Assembly (NCBI GenBank): GCA_012959805.1
Contig: DUCN01000062.1
Span: forward strand, 62,409-126,408
From: Myxococcales bacterium
Lineage (GTDB): Bacteria > Myxococcota_A > UBA9160 > UBA4427
DNA: 64,000 bases
Reading direction: 5' to 3'
Shown one piece after another: positions 16,919-25,710 of this stretch. The translations under genes were made by a program, and so were the position numbers. The stretch's first letter is position 1. Each line of letters begins with the position of its first letter. The notes under the pieces are model-generated. The model had not been told where the DNA came from. It was given only the letters and a program-made list of their open reading frames with translations, and did no database searches.

Positions 16919-18562
16919 GTGAGTGATGCGGCGATGAGCGGGACGCGTGAGTTGGTCTGGCGTGAGCCGCTGACTCCGACGGCGCTTTTGCAGCGGACGA
17001 TTCGAGTTTTTCCCGATCGAGAAGCAGTCATTCATGGGGCGGAGCGATGGACCTGGACTCGTTTTGGTGAGGAGGTCGGACGACTAGCGGGTGCACTCGG
17101 GCGCGCAGGGATTGGAGCGGGAGACCGCGTTGCCGTTCTCCTTCACAACTCACCGATTCATCTGGCCGCGCATTTCTCGGCGCCTCTCCTGCTCGCACCC
17201 CTTGTCTCGATCAACACGCGTCTCGCTCCGCCGGAGATCGAATACATTCTCCAACATAGTGGCTCGAAGATCCTATTGGTCGATCCGGAGCTGGCCCTTC
17301 CGCTCGGCAACCTCCTCGAGACCTGTCCCGATCTCGAATGCGTGATCGAAGTCGAGGATGGCGCTCTCGAAACTCAATCCGATCGATCCGATTTTACTTC
17401 GAGCTACGCGTCATTCACCGAGGGTGTGCCGATCCTGGATCTCGAGCCGCGTGTCGAAGACGAAGATGCCGTGCTCTCGATCAACTACACCTCCGGAACG
17501 ACCGGTCGGCCGAAGGGTGTTCTGTATACGCATCGCGGCGCCATGATGAACGCGATGGGGCAGATCGCGACGCATTCGCTCACCAGGAAGTCCACCTTTC
17601 TCTGGACGCTTCCGATGTTTCATTGCAACGGATGGTGCATGCCCTGGGCGATCACGGGCGCGGCCGCTCGGCATATCTGTCTGCGCGGTATCAATCCACC
17701 CGAAGTCATCCGCTTGATCGATGAAGAACGGGTGACGCATTTCAATGGCGCGCCGACGGTTCTCTTGATGCTCGCATCGGATCCCTCGGCGGCTGGCCGT
17801 CACTTCGATCCGCCGATCAAGGTTTGTACCGGTGGTGCGCCGCCTTCACCGAATCTGCTCGAGCAGATGGAGAAGCTCGGCTTTGACATCACACATCTCT
17901 ATGGGCTGACGGAAACCTATGGTCCTCACGTCTATTGTCAGATTCAGGATGATTGGCAGGACCTTTCGGCGGCGGAGCGCGCTGCCAAGATGGCGCGTCA
18001 GGGCGTGCCCTTCTTGCACGCGCTTCATCTTCGTGTGGTGGACGATGAAATGAAGGACGTCGCAGCGGATGCCCAGGCCATGGGCGAGGTCGTGATGCGC
18101 GGAAATAATGTCATGCGTGGCTATTTCGAGGACGCGGCGGCGACCGATGAAGCCTTTCGCGGAGGTTGGTTTCATTCAGGCGATGTCGGCGTCATGCATC
18201 CCGATGGCTACATCGAACTTCGAGATCGGAGCAAGGACGTCATCATTTCGGGCGGTGAGAACATTTCGACGATCGAAGTCGAGAACGTTCTCTACGAGCA
18301 TCCAGGCATTTTTGAAGTCGCTGTGGTTGGGGTGCCGCATGAAAAGTGGGGCGAGGTGCCTAAGGCTTTCGTCGTGCCGGTGCCCGGATCGAGTCTTCGC
18401 GAGGACGCCGTCATTGCATTTGCACGAGATCGACTCGCGCATTTCAAATGTCCGAAGCATGTCGAGTTCGGAGAACTACCCAAGACAGCGACGGGTAAGA
18501 TCCAGAAATTCAAACTGCGCGAGAAAGAATGGGTCGGTCGCGAGAAGCGCATCCACGGCTAA
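16919..18562 (+). CDS. Medium/long-chain acyl-CoA ligase (AlkK/FadD-type)
   Basis: This AMP-forming enzyme activates a carboxylic acid to its acyl-CoA via an acyl-adenylate. Motifs: YTSGTTGRPKG (P-loop, about residue 190), TLPMFHCNGWCMPW typical of AlkK-like fatty-acid ligases, YGLTETYGP, and the C-terminal GWFHSGDVGVMHPDGYIELRD plus LPKTATGKIQKFKLR with the catalytic Lys. The length of 547 aa is normal. The start is GTG 16919 after GGGAGACGAC; ATG 16934 is an alternative. It fits with the acyl-CoA enzymes elsewhere in the window, although it is not in an operon with them. Confidence 0.94.
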   Translation: MSDAAMSGTRELVWREPLTPTALLQRTIRVFPDREAVIHGAERWTWTRFGEEVGRLAGALGRAGIGAGDRVAVLLHNSPIHLAAHFSAPLLLAPLVSINTRLAPPEIEYILQHSGSKILLVDPELALPLGNLLETCPDLECVIEVEDGALETQSDRSDFTSSYASFTEGVPILDLEPRVEDEDAVLSINYTSGTTGRPKGVLYTHRGAMMNAMGQIATHSLTRKSTFLWTLPMFHCNGWCMPWAITGAAARHICLRGINPPEVIRLIDEERVTHFNGAPTVLLMLASDPSAAGRHFDPPIKVCTGGAPPSPNLLEQMEKLGFDITHLYGLTETYGPHVYCQIQDDWQDLSAAERAAKMARQGVPFLHALHLRVVDDEMKDVAADAQAMGEVVMRGNNVMRGYFEDAAATDEAFRGGWFHSGDVGVMHPDGYIELRDRSKDVIISGGENISTIEVENVLYEHPGIFEVAVVGVPHEKWGEVPKAFVVPVPGSSLREDAVIAFARDRLAHFKCPKHVEFGELPKTATGKIQKFKLREKEWVGREKRIHG

Positions 18563-18607
18563 TGCGGTTGGCCGTGTCGCCCGCGCGAGTCGTACCTGAG
18601 CGAACCG

Positions 18608-18997
18608 CTATCCGCGCTTAGGCAATTCGATCTGTGGATCCTTGGGATGAGGTCTGTAGAGCACGACCGTGTGGCCGACCACGCCGCATAACGCGGAAGC
18701 TGACACAGTGGCCAGTTCGGCAGCGGCAGTCTTTTTGTCTCCCGGTTGGCGGAGTCGGATCTTGACCAGTTCGTGACTCACCAGGGCATCATTCAGCGCC
18801 TTCGCGAGGGCTGGGCTGATTCCAGCCTCGCCGACAAAAACGATCGGTTTGAGGGGGTGCGCAAGACTGCGTAGATAACGGCGCTGGGAGCTGTCTAGTT
18901 TGGGCGCGGGCGGAAGCTCGGGCGGCGCCGAGGCGGGGGTGCCTGGCGGTGTCTCTTCTGCCTCGGTTGGATCGGTCTCTTCGGGTGCCGTGGACAC
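18608..18997 (-). CDS. yhbY: YhbY / CRM-domain RNA-binding protein
   Basis: This small ribosome-associated RNA-binding protein has a single CRM fold and is thought to act in large-subunit assembly. After a Pro/Glu-rich N-terminal leader of about 35 residues come the family features: LRSLAHPLKPIVFVGEAG, the ALNDALVSHELVKIRL helix-strand, and a C-terminal VLYRPHPKDPQIELPKRG. The loop LVKIRLRQPGDKK aligns with the basic RNA-binding loop. It starts at GTG 18997 after GGAG. At 129 aa it is slightly longer than the E. coli protein because of the leader. Confidence 0.93.
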   Translation of the reverse strand: MSTAPEETDPTEAEETPPGTPASAPPELPPAPKLDSSQRRYLRSLAHPLKPIVFVGEAGISPALAKALNDALVSHELVKIRLRQPGDKKTAAAELATVSASALCGVVGHTVVLYRPHPKDPQIELPKRG

Positions 18998-19146
18998 AGG
19001 AATTTCTCCGTTGGGGGTATTTCGGGGCCGCGACCGTAGCCTAGAGCCTGGCTCGTCGCCGATTGGTCTCGAAATCCCTCTCCCGGGCCCCGAAATGTAT
19101 TGGGATCGGGAATCTCGATGGCAAGGACTCAGGACGCCGCCCTGTG

Positions 19147-20877
19147 ATGCCGATAGCGCCGGTTATGGCGCAGGAAAAGTCGATACCGTTGGTGGGACGC
19201 TTGGCGATTCAGCTCAAGATGTTGACCTCTGCCCAGGTCGACGATGCGCTGGCCAAGAGTGTCTCTTCTGGAAATCCGAGACTCGCCCAGGTCTTTCTGG
19301 AGATGGGGCTGCTCGACCGAGCGCAAGTCACGAAGCTTCAGCAGGTCCAGAAGGATCTCGTCGAGAAGCACCGCGCGAAGAAAGAAGCGGTCGCCGCCGG
19401 CAGTCCGCCAGCAAGGCCAGCGAAGTCGGCCCCGCCGGCTGAATCCGCCACGCCCGTCCCGTCCCGTCCCCGCGCCGTAGAAGCATCCGCCACGCAGGAC
19501 GTCGATATCCAGGCCGCCGCAGAACACGCGGCCTCGGTCGCTTCGCCCATGACCAGTTATGAGGTCGATGCGCTTCGCGAGGCCCCGCCTGAAAGGCCGC
19601 TTTCGACTCCATCCGCAGCGTCCGAAATCCCGGTCTCCGAACCGACTTCCCAGCCGGATGTTGCCGCCTCGGCCGGTTCTGTTCCCGCGACTCCGACATC
19701 GCCGTCTGTGACTCCCGTGCAACCGACGCCGACTCCAGAGAATCAAACGTCGACCGTACCGAACAGCGAGCCCGACGAAGACGGATACTCACTCCGGCTC
19801 ACCGTTCCACATCCCGAGTCTTCTGATCGCGCGAAGCTCGAAGAGATCCTGGCGTCCGGAGTGAGCAATCATGCCTCGGATGTTCATCTGCATGCCGGCG
19901 GTGCACTCAAGCAGCGGATCAACGGCGAATTTGTCGTCACCGACGAGTCCGTCGACACCGATGCGATTGAACGCATGGTTGCGGCGGCGCTGACGCCAGA
20001 GCAGCGGGAAATCCTGGGGCGTGATGGCGAACTCGATTTCTGCCTCGAACTTCCGGGTGTCGGTCGCTTTCGAGCTAATGCCTATCGGCAGCAGCGAGGC
20101 TTGGACGCCGTCTTCCGCACGATTCCCGATAAGCCGCCAACGATCGAGGAGCTTGGACTTCCCGAGGATCTGAAGAAATACACCGACTTTCATCAAGGGA
20201 TGGTGTTGATCACCGGCCCGGCGGGCTGCGGGAAATCCGCGACCTTGGCCGCCCTGGTCAATCACATCAATGAACAGCGAAACGATCACATCCTGACGGT
20301 CGAAGATCCCATCGAGATCCTTCACCCGTCCAAGAATTGTCTGGTGAACCAAAGGCATGCCGGTCATCACACATCGAGTTTCGCTCGTGCACTTCGTGGC
20401 GCACTGCGTGAGGATCCGGACATCATCGTGATCGGCGAACTGCGTGATCTCGAGACAATCAGTCTCGCCATGACCGCGGCTGAGACGGGCCATTTTGTTC
20501 TGGCGACACTGCATACTGCAAATGCGGTTCGGACCGTCAACCGAATGATCGGTGCCTTCCCGTCGAATGAACAGGATCAAGTTCGCGCAATGCTTTCGGA
20601 ATCACTGCGTACCGTCATCTCTCAAAGGCTCGTTCCGACGGCGGACGGTCAATCTCGTGTGCCTGCGCTCGAGCTTCTCGTCATCAACCGCGCGATCGGA
20701 AATCTGATTCGCGACGAGAAGACCGTTCAGATCCGATCATCGATGCAGACCGGTCGCTCCCACGGCATGTATCTGCTGGAGCAATCGCTCAACGACCTCG
20801 TCACGGCCGGAACGATCACGCGTGAAGTCGCACTCGAGTTGGCAGAAGAGAAAAAGCTCATCACCGCGGGCGCCTAA
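19147..20877 (+). CDS. PilT/PilU-like secretion ATPase with long N-terminal extension
   Basis: The C-terminal two thirds is a PilT-family hexameric ATPase: a SDVHLHAGG box, Walker A GPAGCGKS (about residue 357), the Asp box VEDPIEILH, Walker B DPDIIVIGELRD and the His box LATLHTANA. It differs from ordinary PilT in its N-terminus: a helical module around LAIQLKMLTSAQVDDAL, then about 140 residues rich in Pro, Ala and Ser. Family members power pilus retraction. The next gene is a normal PilT paralogue 33 bp downstream. I chose ATG 19147 (576 aa); ATG 19165 and the longer track start 19063 are alternatives. The extension could be a regulatory or localisation domain. Confidence 0.88.
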   Translation: MPIAPVMAQEKSIPLVGRLAIQLKMLTSAQVDDALAKSVSSGNPRLAQVFLEMGLLDRAQVTKLQQVQKDLVEKHRAKKEAVAAGSPPARPAKSAPPAESATPVPSRPRAVEASATQDVDIQAAAEHAASVASPMTSYEVDALREAPPERPLSTPSAASEIPVSEPTSQPDVAASAGSVPATPTSPSVTPVQPTPTPENQTSTVPNSEPDEDGYSLRLTVPHPESSDRAKLEEILASGVSNHASDVHLHAGGALKQRINGEFVVTDESVDTDAIERMVAAALTPEQREILGRDGELDFCLELPGVGRFRANAYRQQRGLDAVFRTIPDKPPTIEELGLPEDLKKYTDFHQGMVLITGPAGCGKSATLAALVNHINEQRNDHILTVEDPIEILHPSKNCLVNQRHAGHHTSSFARALRGALREDPDIIVIGELRDLETISLAMTAAETGHFVLATLHTANAVRTVNRMIGAFPSNEQDQVRAMLSESLRTVISQRLVPTADGQSRVPALELLVINRAIGNLIRDEKTVQIRSSMQTGRSHGMYLLEQSLNDLVTAGTITREVALELAEEKKLITAGA

Positions 20878-20910
20878 TCCCCATAGAGACCTGGAAGAGG
20901 AAATTCAGTC

Positions 20911-21987
20911 GTGGCTCAAATCGACCCTCTACTCATTCACATCAAAGAAAATGACGGTTCTGATCTGCATCTTGTGGCAGAGCAGCCACCGCGCTTTCGT
21001 GCGAAGGGTTCGATTCAGGTCATCGAGGGCCAGAGTGTTATTTCGAACGAAGTCCTTCGATCCATGATGAAGGAAGTTGCGTCCGAGCGAGCCTGGGCTG
21101 AGTACGAGGCGACCGGAGATCTCGACTTTGCCTTTAGTCTCGATGGCGTAGCCCGTTTTCGCGCAAACTTCTTCATCCAGGCTTCCGGTGCCGCTTGCGT
21201 ATTCCGAATCATTCCCGAAGAGATCATCTCGCTGGAAGCCTTGAATCTGCCCAAGGCCGTCTGCGACCTCGCAGACCTCAAGGAAGGTCTCGTGCTCGTG
21301 ACCGGGCCGACGGGCTCCGGTAAGTCCACGACCTTGGCCGCAATCATCGACAAGGTCAACAAGACCTACTCGCGGCATATCGTGACGATCGAGGACCCCG
21401 TCGAGTTCATTCATCAGAACCAGAATTCGCTTTTCTCACATCGTGAAGTCGGCCTTCACTCGAAGGGCTTCGGTCCCGCTCTCAAATCCGCGATTCGACA
21501 GGACGCCGACGTGATTCTTGTCGGCGAAATGCGAGAGCAGGAGACGATCAGCCTCGCGATCACGGCGGCAGAAATGGGCATGTTGGTCTTCGGAACCCTG
21601 CACACGAATAACGCCGCGAAGACGATCGATCGAATCATCGACGCCTTTCCCGCGGAAGAACAGAATATGGTGCGCCTATCACTGGCCGAGTCCTTGGCGG
21701 GAATCGTTTCTCAGCTGCTGCTCAAGCGATCCGATCATGGCGGGCGAATCGCAGTGAACGAAATCTTGCTTCGAACTGCAGGGCTTCCGAATATCATCCG
21801 CGATGGAAACACGCCGATGCTGTCCGCCATCATCCAGGCGGGACAGTCCCAGGGAATGCAATCGATGGACGATGCTCTCTTTGCCTTCGTGAAGGAGGGC
21901 AAGATCTCCGCTCAGGACGCCTACATGAAGGCGAACGACAAAGGCCGATTCGAACCCCTGGTTGTCGCCGAAGAAGGCGCCGCGTAG
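20911..21987 (+). CDS. pilT: Type IV pilus retraction ATPase PilT/PilU
   Basis: This canonical PilT-like protein of 358 aa has the N-terminal GSDLHLVAEQPPRFR PAS-like domain, Walker A GPTGSGKST (about residue 130), the Asp box TIEDPVEFIH, Walker B DADVILVGEMRE and the His box FGTLHTNNAAKTIDRII. It hydrolyses ATP to depolymerise pilin and retract type IV pili at the cytoplasmic face. It starts at GTG 20911 after GAAGAGGAAA. It probably forms an operon with the longer paralogue upstream, reminiscent of pilT-pilU pairs, so pilU is an equally possible label. No pilin or pilB gene lies in the window. Confidence 0.93.
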   Translation: MAQIDPLLIHIKENDGSDLHLVAEQPPRFRAKGSIQVIEGQSVISNEVLRSMMKEVASERAWAEYEATGDLDFAFSLDGVARFRANFFIQASGAACVFRIIPEEIISLEALNLPKAVCDLADLKEGLVLVTGPTGSGKSTTLAAIIDKVNKTYSRHIVTIEDPVEFIHQNQNSLFSHREVGLHSKGFGPALKSAIRQDADVILVGEMREQETISLAITAAEMGMLVFGTLHTNNAAKTIDRIIDAFPAEEQNMVRLSLAESLAGIVSQLLLKRSDHGGRIAVNEILLRTAGLPNIIRDGNTPMLSAIIQAGQSQGMQSMDDALFAFVKEGKISAQDAYMKANDKGRFEPLVVAEEGAA

Positions 21988-22243
21988 GCACGGCGGCCCC
22001 CCCACATCGCCGGAAGATGGCGGGCGATGACACGGGTCACGACAGTGCGATCCGGGCCTCTTTTACGAGTCAGACCGATCAAGAAGGGCTTGCGACGCCT
22101 CATCTTGGCAATGTGTCCGCCCGTCCGTCGGCGAGTCGCCTTTTTGGCGTTGAATACGGGTTCTTTATGTTGGGAAATGCACGCGCTGTGCGAGAATCGG
22201 GTTGGGGAGTGGAGGCTGGACGCTGATGTAGAAGGAGCTCGTC

Positions 22244-22540
22244 ATGAAGCTCAATGCTGCTGCTGTTCTTGCTGTCGCTCTGGTTTTCTTTCTCTTCCCC
22301 TCGGGCACCGCTTTCGCACTGGATGGCATCGATCTCAGTCATTCCGGAGAACTGGCACAGGGCGAGGGATGTTCCCGGCTGGTTCAAATCAAATATCCAT
22401 TTCTTTCCTGTTTAGACGGCGAGATCGGCCTGTCCGAAATGGGTGACACTTGGGAGAACACTCGGCGAATGCCAATCATGAGTGATTGGATGGAGGGCGA
22501 TGGCTATTGGGGGCCTGCTCTCAATAGCTCCGACGACTAA
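22244..22540 (+). CDS. Small secreted protein of unknown function
   Basis: A signal peptide is clear: MKLNAAAVLAVALVFFLFPSGTAFA with an AFA-type cleavage site. The mature part is about 73 acidic residues with two cysteines (EGCSRL and LSCLDGE) that could pair, followed by a Trp/Met-rich end (WMEGDGYWGP). AAGGAG sits six bases before the ATG, supporting expression. I recognise no family. It lies 256 bp after pilT on the same strand and converges on the DUF2889 gene. An exported structural or binding role is possible; none can be claimed. Confidence 0.7.
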   Translation: MKLNAAAVLAVALVFFLFPSGTAFALDGIDLSHSGELAQGEGCSRLVQIKYPFLSCLDGEIGLSEMGDTWENTRRMPIMSDWMEGDGYWGPALNSSDD

Positions 22541-22570
22541 CACAAACGCAAAGAAACGGGATGCTTGTTG

Positions 22571-23680
22571 TCAGGTCTTGTCGGTATTCTCGCGCGAGCC
22601 CCAGGTCTTTGCGACGTGTCCTTCTTTGCGCCACATATAGCAACTGTCCAGGTTGCCCCCGATCGCGGCCACGGCGGGTTTGTCGGCGGGTCGCTGAGAC
22701 GATGATTTGATTGATTCATCGTCTCTGCCCGTCGGCGTGTCTGGGCTTTGCTTTGCGAAATGCTCGTCCATGAGTGCAGCCGCGATCTGGACGAAGCCCG
22801 GCGCCAGTTGGAGCAGGGCGTCGCGCAAGCGATCGAGCTGCGGGTCATCGCCCAGTAGCGCGAAGACACGGCGCGCCATGCCCGGAATGAGGGGTGCGCC
22901 GATCAGCGGCTTGACGAGTTCGTCATGGGAAGTCCACGTCGCGGAACCGAGTGTTGCGTGACTGCGATGACGTTCGCGTGCGCGAAGGGACTCGATCTTG
23001 AAGCGTTTGCGGTCGATGCCGAGCGCGGCCTTGATTTCAGATGAACGCTCTAGACGCCGAGTCGAGCGGTCCTTCGGGCCAATCGGACGCGCATGGGTAT
23101 CTGTGAGCTGAAGGGCGATCTCGACGAGTCGGTCTGGCTGGTCGTCATTCGTCATCTGCTCGTGGCCATCGACGAAGAGACTTCGGCGAAAGAAATGCTT
23201 TCCGATGGGCTGGGTCGTGCCCTCGCGAAGAACCCGATTCGTCTCGGCGCGAACGGCTCGCGGAATCGTCGACGCCATCAATTGGAAGAGGGTCAGAAGA
23301 TGCGAACAGCCGAGCGGGCCACCAAAGAGGGCCCCGAGTCGCTTGGTGAAAGTGCTGTCCAGCGATTCGCCGCGAAGATCGAGCAAACGTGAAGCTGGAT
23401 CCCGACAGCAATCGCCCCCCGTCGCAGGCGCACTCTCAATGGCGACGAACGGTTGGTCGACCGCGATCTCTCTGATTCGAAGCGACTCGGGATCGAAATC
23501 CAAGTCGATGCTCATCATGTGAATCACGCCCGCAGGCTGGATGTCGTCGATCAGTGGAACGAAGCTGTGCTTACGAAGATCGATGACATCACCCCGCGCG
23601 TGCCAGAGCGACTCGGACATGCGCGAGATGATAATCGTGAGTGATCGAGTGTGAAGGGGGCGACCCTGGACATTCGGCAT
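22571..23680 (-). CDS. DUF2889 domain protein
   Basis: The 369-aa protein matches the DUF2889 pattern as I know it: an N-terminal strand pair with RSLTIIISRMSE and GDVIDLRKHS, a conserved LGALFGGPLGCSHLLTLFQLM segment around residues 135-155, and a C-terminal LDSCYMWRKEGHV element carrying a conserved Cys. The family has no defined biochemical function. The following 130 residues are less conserved, and include DELVKPLIGAPLIPGMARRV. Its start is 10 bp from the stop of the upstream ABM-domain gene, so the two probably share a transcript. Confidence 0.83.
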   Translation of the reverse strand: MPNVQGRPLHTRSLTIIISRMSESLWHARGDVIDLRKHSFVPLIDDIQPAGVIHMMSIDLDFDPESLRIREIAVDQPFVAIESAPATGGDCCRDPASRLLDLRGESLDSTFTKRLGALFGGPLGCSHLLTLFQLMASTIPRAVRAETNRVLREGTTQPIGKHFFRRSLFVDGHEQMTNDDQPDRLVEIALQLTDTHARPIGPKDRSTRRLERSSEIKAALGIDRKRFKIESLRARERHRSHATLGSATWTSHDELVKPLIGAPLIPGMARRVFALLGDDPQLDRLRDALLQLAPGFVQIAAALMDEHFAKQSPDTPTGRDDESIKSSSQRPADKPAVAAIGGNLDSCYMWRKEGHVAKTWGSRENTDKT

Positions 23681-23690
23681 GGGTGCGATG

Positions 23691-23981
23691 CTAGTCGTGC
23701 TGGTAGGTCGTGTGCTGAGGGCGGCCGCTCAGAATGTTGAGCGCTCCCCAGTTGGTGACCTTCTTGAATGCGTCGGAGCCGATGAATTCTTTGAACGCGC
23801 TTTCTTCCGTCCATCGAGACACGATCAGGTAGATGGGTTCCGCGTCCCCAATCTGGCGGTAGAGCGAGGAGGTCTCATGACCGCCGATGTCCCTCATGGT
23901 CTCGATGACTTTTGTGCAGGCATCCTCGAAGATCTGTTCCTTGCCGGGGATGACAAAATAGTTCATGCCGATGGTGACCAC
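23691..23981 (-). CDS. ABM-type (antibiotic biosynthesis monooxygenase) domain protein
   Basis: A compact alpha/beta ferredoxin-like domain of 96 aa. VTIGMNYFVIPGKEQIFEDA and PIYLIVSRWTEESAFKEFI match the dimeric ABM fold, which includes small cofactor-independent oxygenases and heme-degrading proteins. No heme-ligand or catalytic motif is distinctive enough to pick a reaction. I placed the start at GTG 23981 because AGGAG lies six bases upstream; the ORF-track start adds twelve polar residues. It is upstream of and close to the DUF2889 gene (10 bp). Confidence 0.75.
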   Translation of the reverse strand: MVTIGMNYFVIPGKEQIFEDACTKVIETMRDIGGHETSSLYRQIGDAEPIYLIVSRWTEESAFKEFIGSDAFKKVTNWGALNILSGRPQHTTYQHD

Positions 23982-24242
23982 GCTGTGCTCCTCTCGTTTT
24001 GAGTGGGCCGCGATCATAGCCGTGGGTTCTCGGTCTGGGCGGTGTCGCGGCGAAACTCGTGCCGGGCCCTCGGGGAATCTGGGGTTCTCTCGCCGCTTGG
24101 ATGATTTGTCCGAATCTCCGGACAGTGCAGTGTTCTCGCTGCATTAGATTCGGCTCGAAGTCGCCTGCCGAGGAGCTCGGGCAATCGAGAGTTCGATTCG
24201 AGACGGGCACGGTGTTTGCTCTATGCCTGGGTAAGGCTGTAG

Positions 24243-24440
24243 TCAGCCATCGAGGGACTCTCCATCGATGCCGAAATGGATGCTCTTGAAAACGTTCGCG
24301 AGCATATTTCACGGGTCGTTCTCCAAGGTGAAGTCAACAAGGAACTCGGAGATGACGGTGACGCCTTTCGAACGAAGCTCGTCAATAATCCGCACGAATC
24401 GAACTCGAAAGTCTCCGACGGGAGCTGGATTCGAACACGA
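24243..24440 (-). pseudogene. Gene relic with in-frame TGA
   Basis: Read on the minus strand, one frame gives VGDFRVRFVRIIDELRSKG, then VTVISEFLVDFTLENDP, a TGA at 24309-24311, and in the same frame NMLANVFKSIHFGIDGESLDG before a second stop. Both sides of the TGA look like real coding sequence with ordinary composition, whereas the plus-strand translation looks like an antisense shadow. The simplest reading is a decayed gene in which an Arg codon CGA became TGA. Another stop precedes the segment at 24441. I do not recognise the family. Confidence 0.3.
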
Positions 24441-24708
24441 TCACGGCCCGCGCTACGAATTCAATGCAACCGATGCCGGCCACCGGCTAACGATCGCCCC
24501 TCGGGGCGTCGAGGATTTTGCACCGGACGAGTCCATCGAAAGAGTTCATCGGAGTGTCTCCGGTTGACCCCGTGGCGGCAGATCGCTAATAACTGCGCTC
24601 CTCGTGGGCCTCGCTGGCTCGCTGGGAGCGCGGTCCTCGGGCCGCCGGATGCTCGATCAGTCGCCGGTCGAACCGGTCACGTTGGTCGAGAAAGCAGTCG
24701 TTAGAACC

Positions 24709-24768
24709 GTTCGAGAACTGTTCGAGAGTTGTTCGAGAACAGTCAAATCAGTCAAACCAGTCAAGAGT
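24709..24768 (+). repeat. Two adjoining three-copy tandem repeats in the rpmB leader
   Basis: GTTCGAGAACT, GTTCGAGAGTT and GTTCGAGAACA follow one another with an 11-base period (24709-24741). Directly after come GTCAAATCA, GTCAAACCA and GTCAAGAGT with a 9-base period (24742-24768). The array ends 77 bases before the rpmB ATG. The 11-base spacing is close to one helical turn, which would suit cooperative protein binding; replication slippage is the other explanation. Confidence 0.6.
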
Positions 24769-24845
24769 CGGTCTCGGTCCGGAATTGCGAAACGCGAATT
24801 CGACCGAGGCGAAGCACGAGACGAATCAAGAGTTGGAGCAAGGCG

Positions 24846-25133
24846 ATGGCGCGCGTGTGTGCACTCACCGGTAAGAAGGTTCAGTACGGACACAACGTGT
24901 CCCATTCCAAGCGTGCGACGAACCGACGCTTCGAGCCGAATATCCAGAGGGTCCGACTGGCCTCTGAAGCACTTGGCGAGCAGATCCCGCTCAATATCGC
25001 GACCCGAACCCTTCGCACTGTACAGAAGAAGGGTGGCCTCGATGGCTTCCTCCTTGGCACGGACGACGCAAAGCTCCCGCCCAAGGCCCTTCGCCTGAAG
25101 AACAAGGTTCGTCGCAAGCTGAGCGGTCGCTAG
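24846..25133 (+). CDS. rpmB: 50S ribosomal protein L28 (zinc-independent form)
   Basis: Large-subunit protein L28, 95 aa. The N-terminus MARVCALTGKK is followed by SHSKRATNRRFEPN, the core of the family, and a basic C-terminal end. Zinc-binding L28 forms carry CxxC pairs near the N-terminus; this one has a single Cys, so it is of the zinc-free type. The start was set at ATG 24846, with GGAG upstream; the ORF-track start adds 39 residues from the repeat-rich leader. It stands alone on the plus strand, without the common rpmG partner, and close to zinc-free S14 and L31 genes. Confidence 0.97.
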   Translation: MARVCALTGKKVQYGHNVSHSKRATNRRFEPNIQRVRLASEALGEQIPLNIATRTLRTVQKKGGLDGFLLGTDDAKLPPKALRLKNKVRRKLSGR

Positions 25134-25216
25134 TCGCCGGGTCCTCGACCCGCCTCTTAGCAACTGCAACCGCATCCGCACCACGGTTCACCCGCTCAAT
25201 CAAGCGATGCCGTGTG

Positions 25217-25710
25217 TTACCAGCCATCCATGAAGCGCATCGAAAGAAGGCGCCGGATCCGCTGTGCCACTTCCAAATGGTCTTCGATGACATTGATGGT
25301 CGTCGCCTTCGAGACTTGAAGGCGCCGGACGCTCGACTCGGCTTCAAGCGCGAGCATCGATGAACTCGAAGAGAACAACTCGGACAGACCGATCACGTCG
25401 CGGGCGCCGCTCTGGCCGGGTATTCCCGATCATGAACGATGACTGTCCCTTCGATGGGAATAATGAGCCCGCGATCCTCGGCCTCGGAGGCCCAGAACCG
25501 TTGTCCCGAATTGAGTTGGATTTCCTCCGCCGATCGATCCGAGGAGTTCGATCAGCACGGTGAGATTGGCCTCTGCGAAGAGCGGGGTTCGCCGAGCGGC
25601 CACGATACGAGCGACGAGGTCGAGGGTCTCGGGAAGTTTCGCCGGACTGGAGGCTCAGAGTTCGCGCAGTCTGAAGAAAGAGCGGAAAGCGATCTTCGCG
25701 GATCTGCATG
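25217..25710 (-). pseudogene. Cyclic-nucleotide-binding-like domain relic
   Basis: Three consecutive frames on the minus strand join into one CNB-like protein: LPETLDLVARIVAARR to LIELLGS, then EEIQLNSGQRFWASEAEDRG, then DVIGLSELFSSSS to ATTINVIEDHLEVAQRI and a stop at 25217-25219. Between the first two frames lies a 4-bp tandem repeat GATCGATC (25532-25539); removing one copy gives LLGSAEEIQLNSG. Between the second and third, adding one G near 25401 gives AAPGDVIGLSELF, the family's PGDxxG element. The upstream end is also broken (stop after FRLREL). It is a clear relic of a CRP-like or CNBD regulator. Confidence 0.65.

Noticed and set aside
19129-19746. 205-aa minus-strand ORF rich in Arg and Gly
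   Set aside because: Antisense to the Pro/Ala-rich linker of the PilT-like gene; low complexity produces a long open frame.
21988-22243. Hairpin CATCGCC...GGCGATG after pilT as terminator
   Set aside because: The stem is short and interrupted, and no T run follows it.
24400-24470. Possible tRNA (TTCGAATCC-like element)
   Set aside because: The plus-strand GGATTCGAACAC resembles a T-loop in reverse, but the flanking bases do not form the T-stem and no acceptor stem or anticodon arm can be folded.
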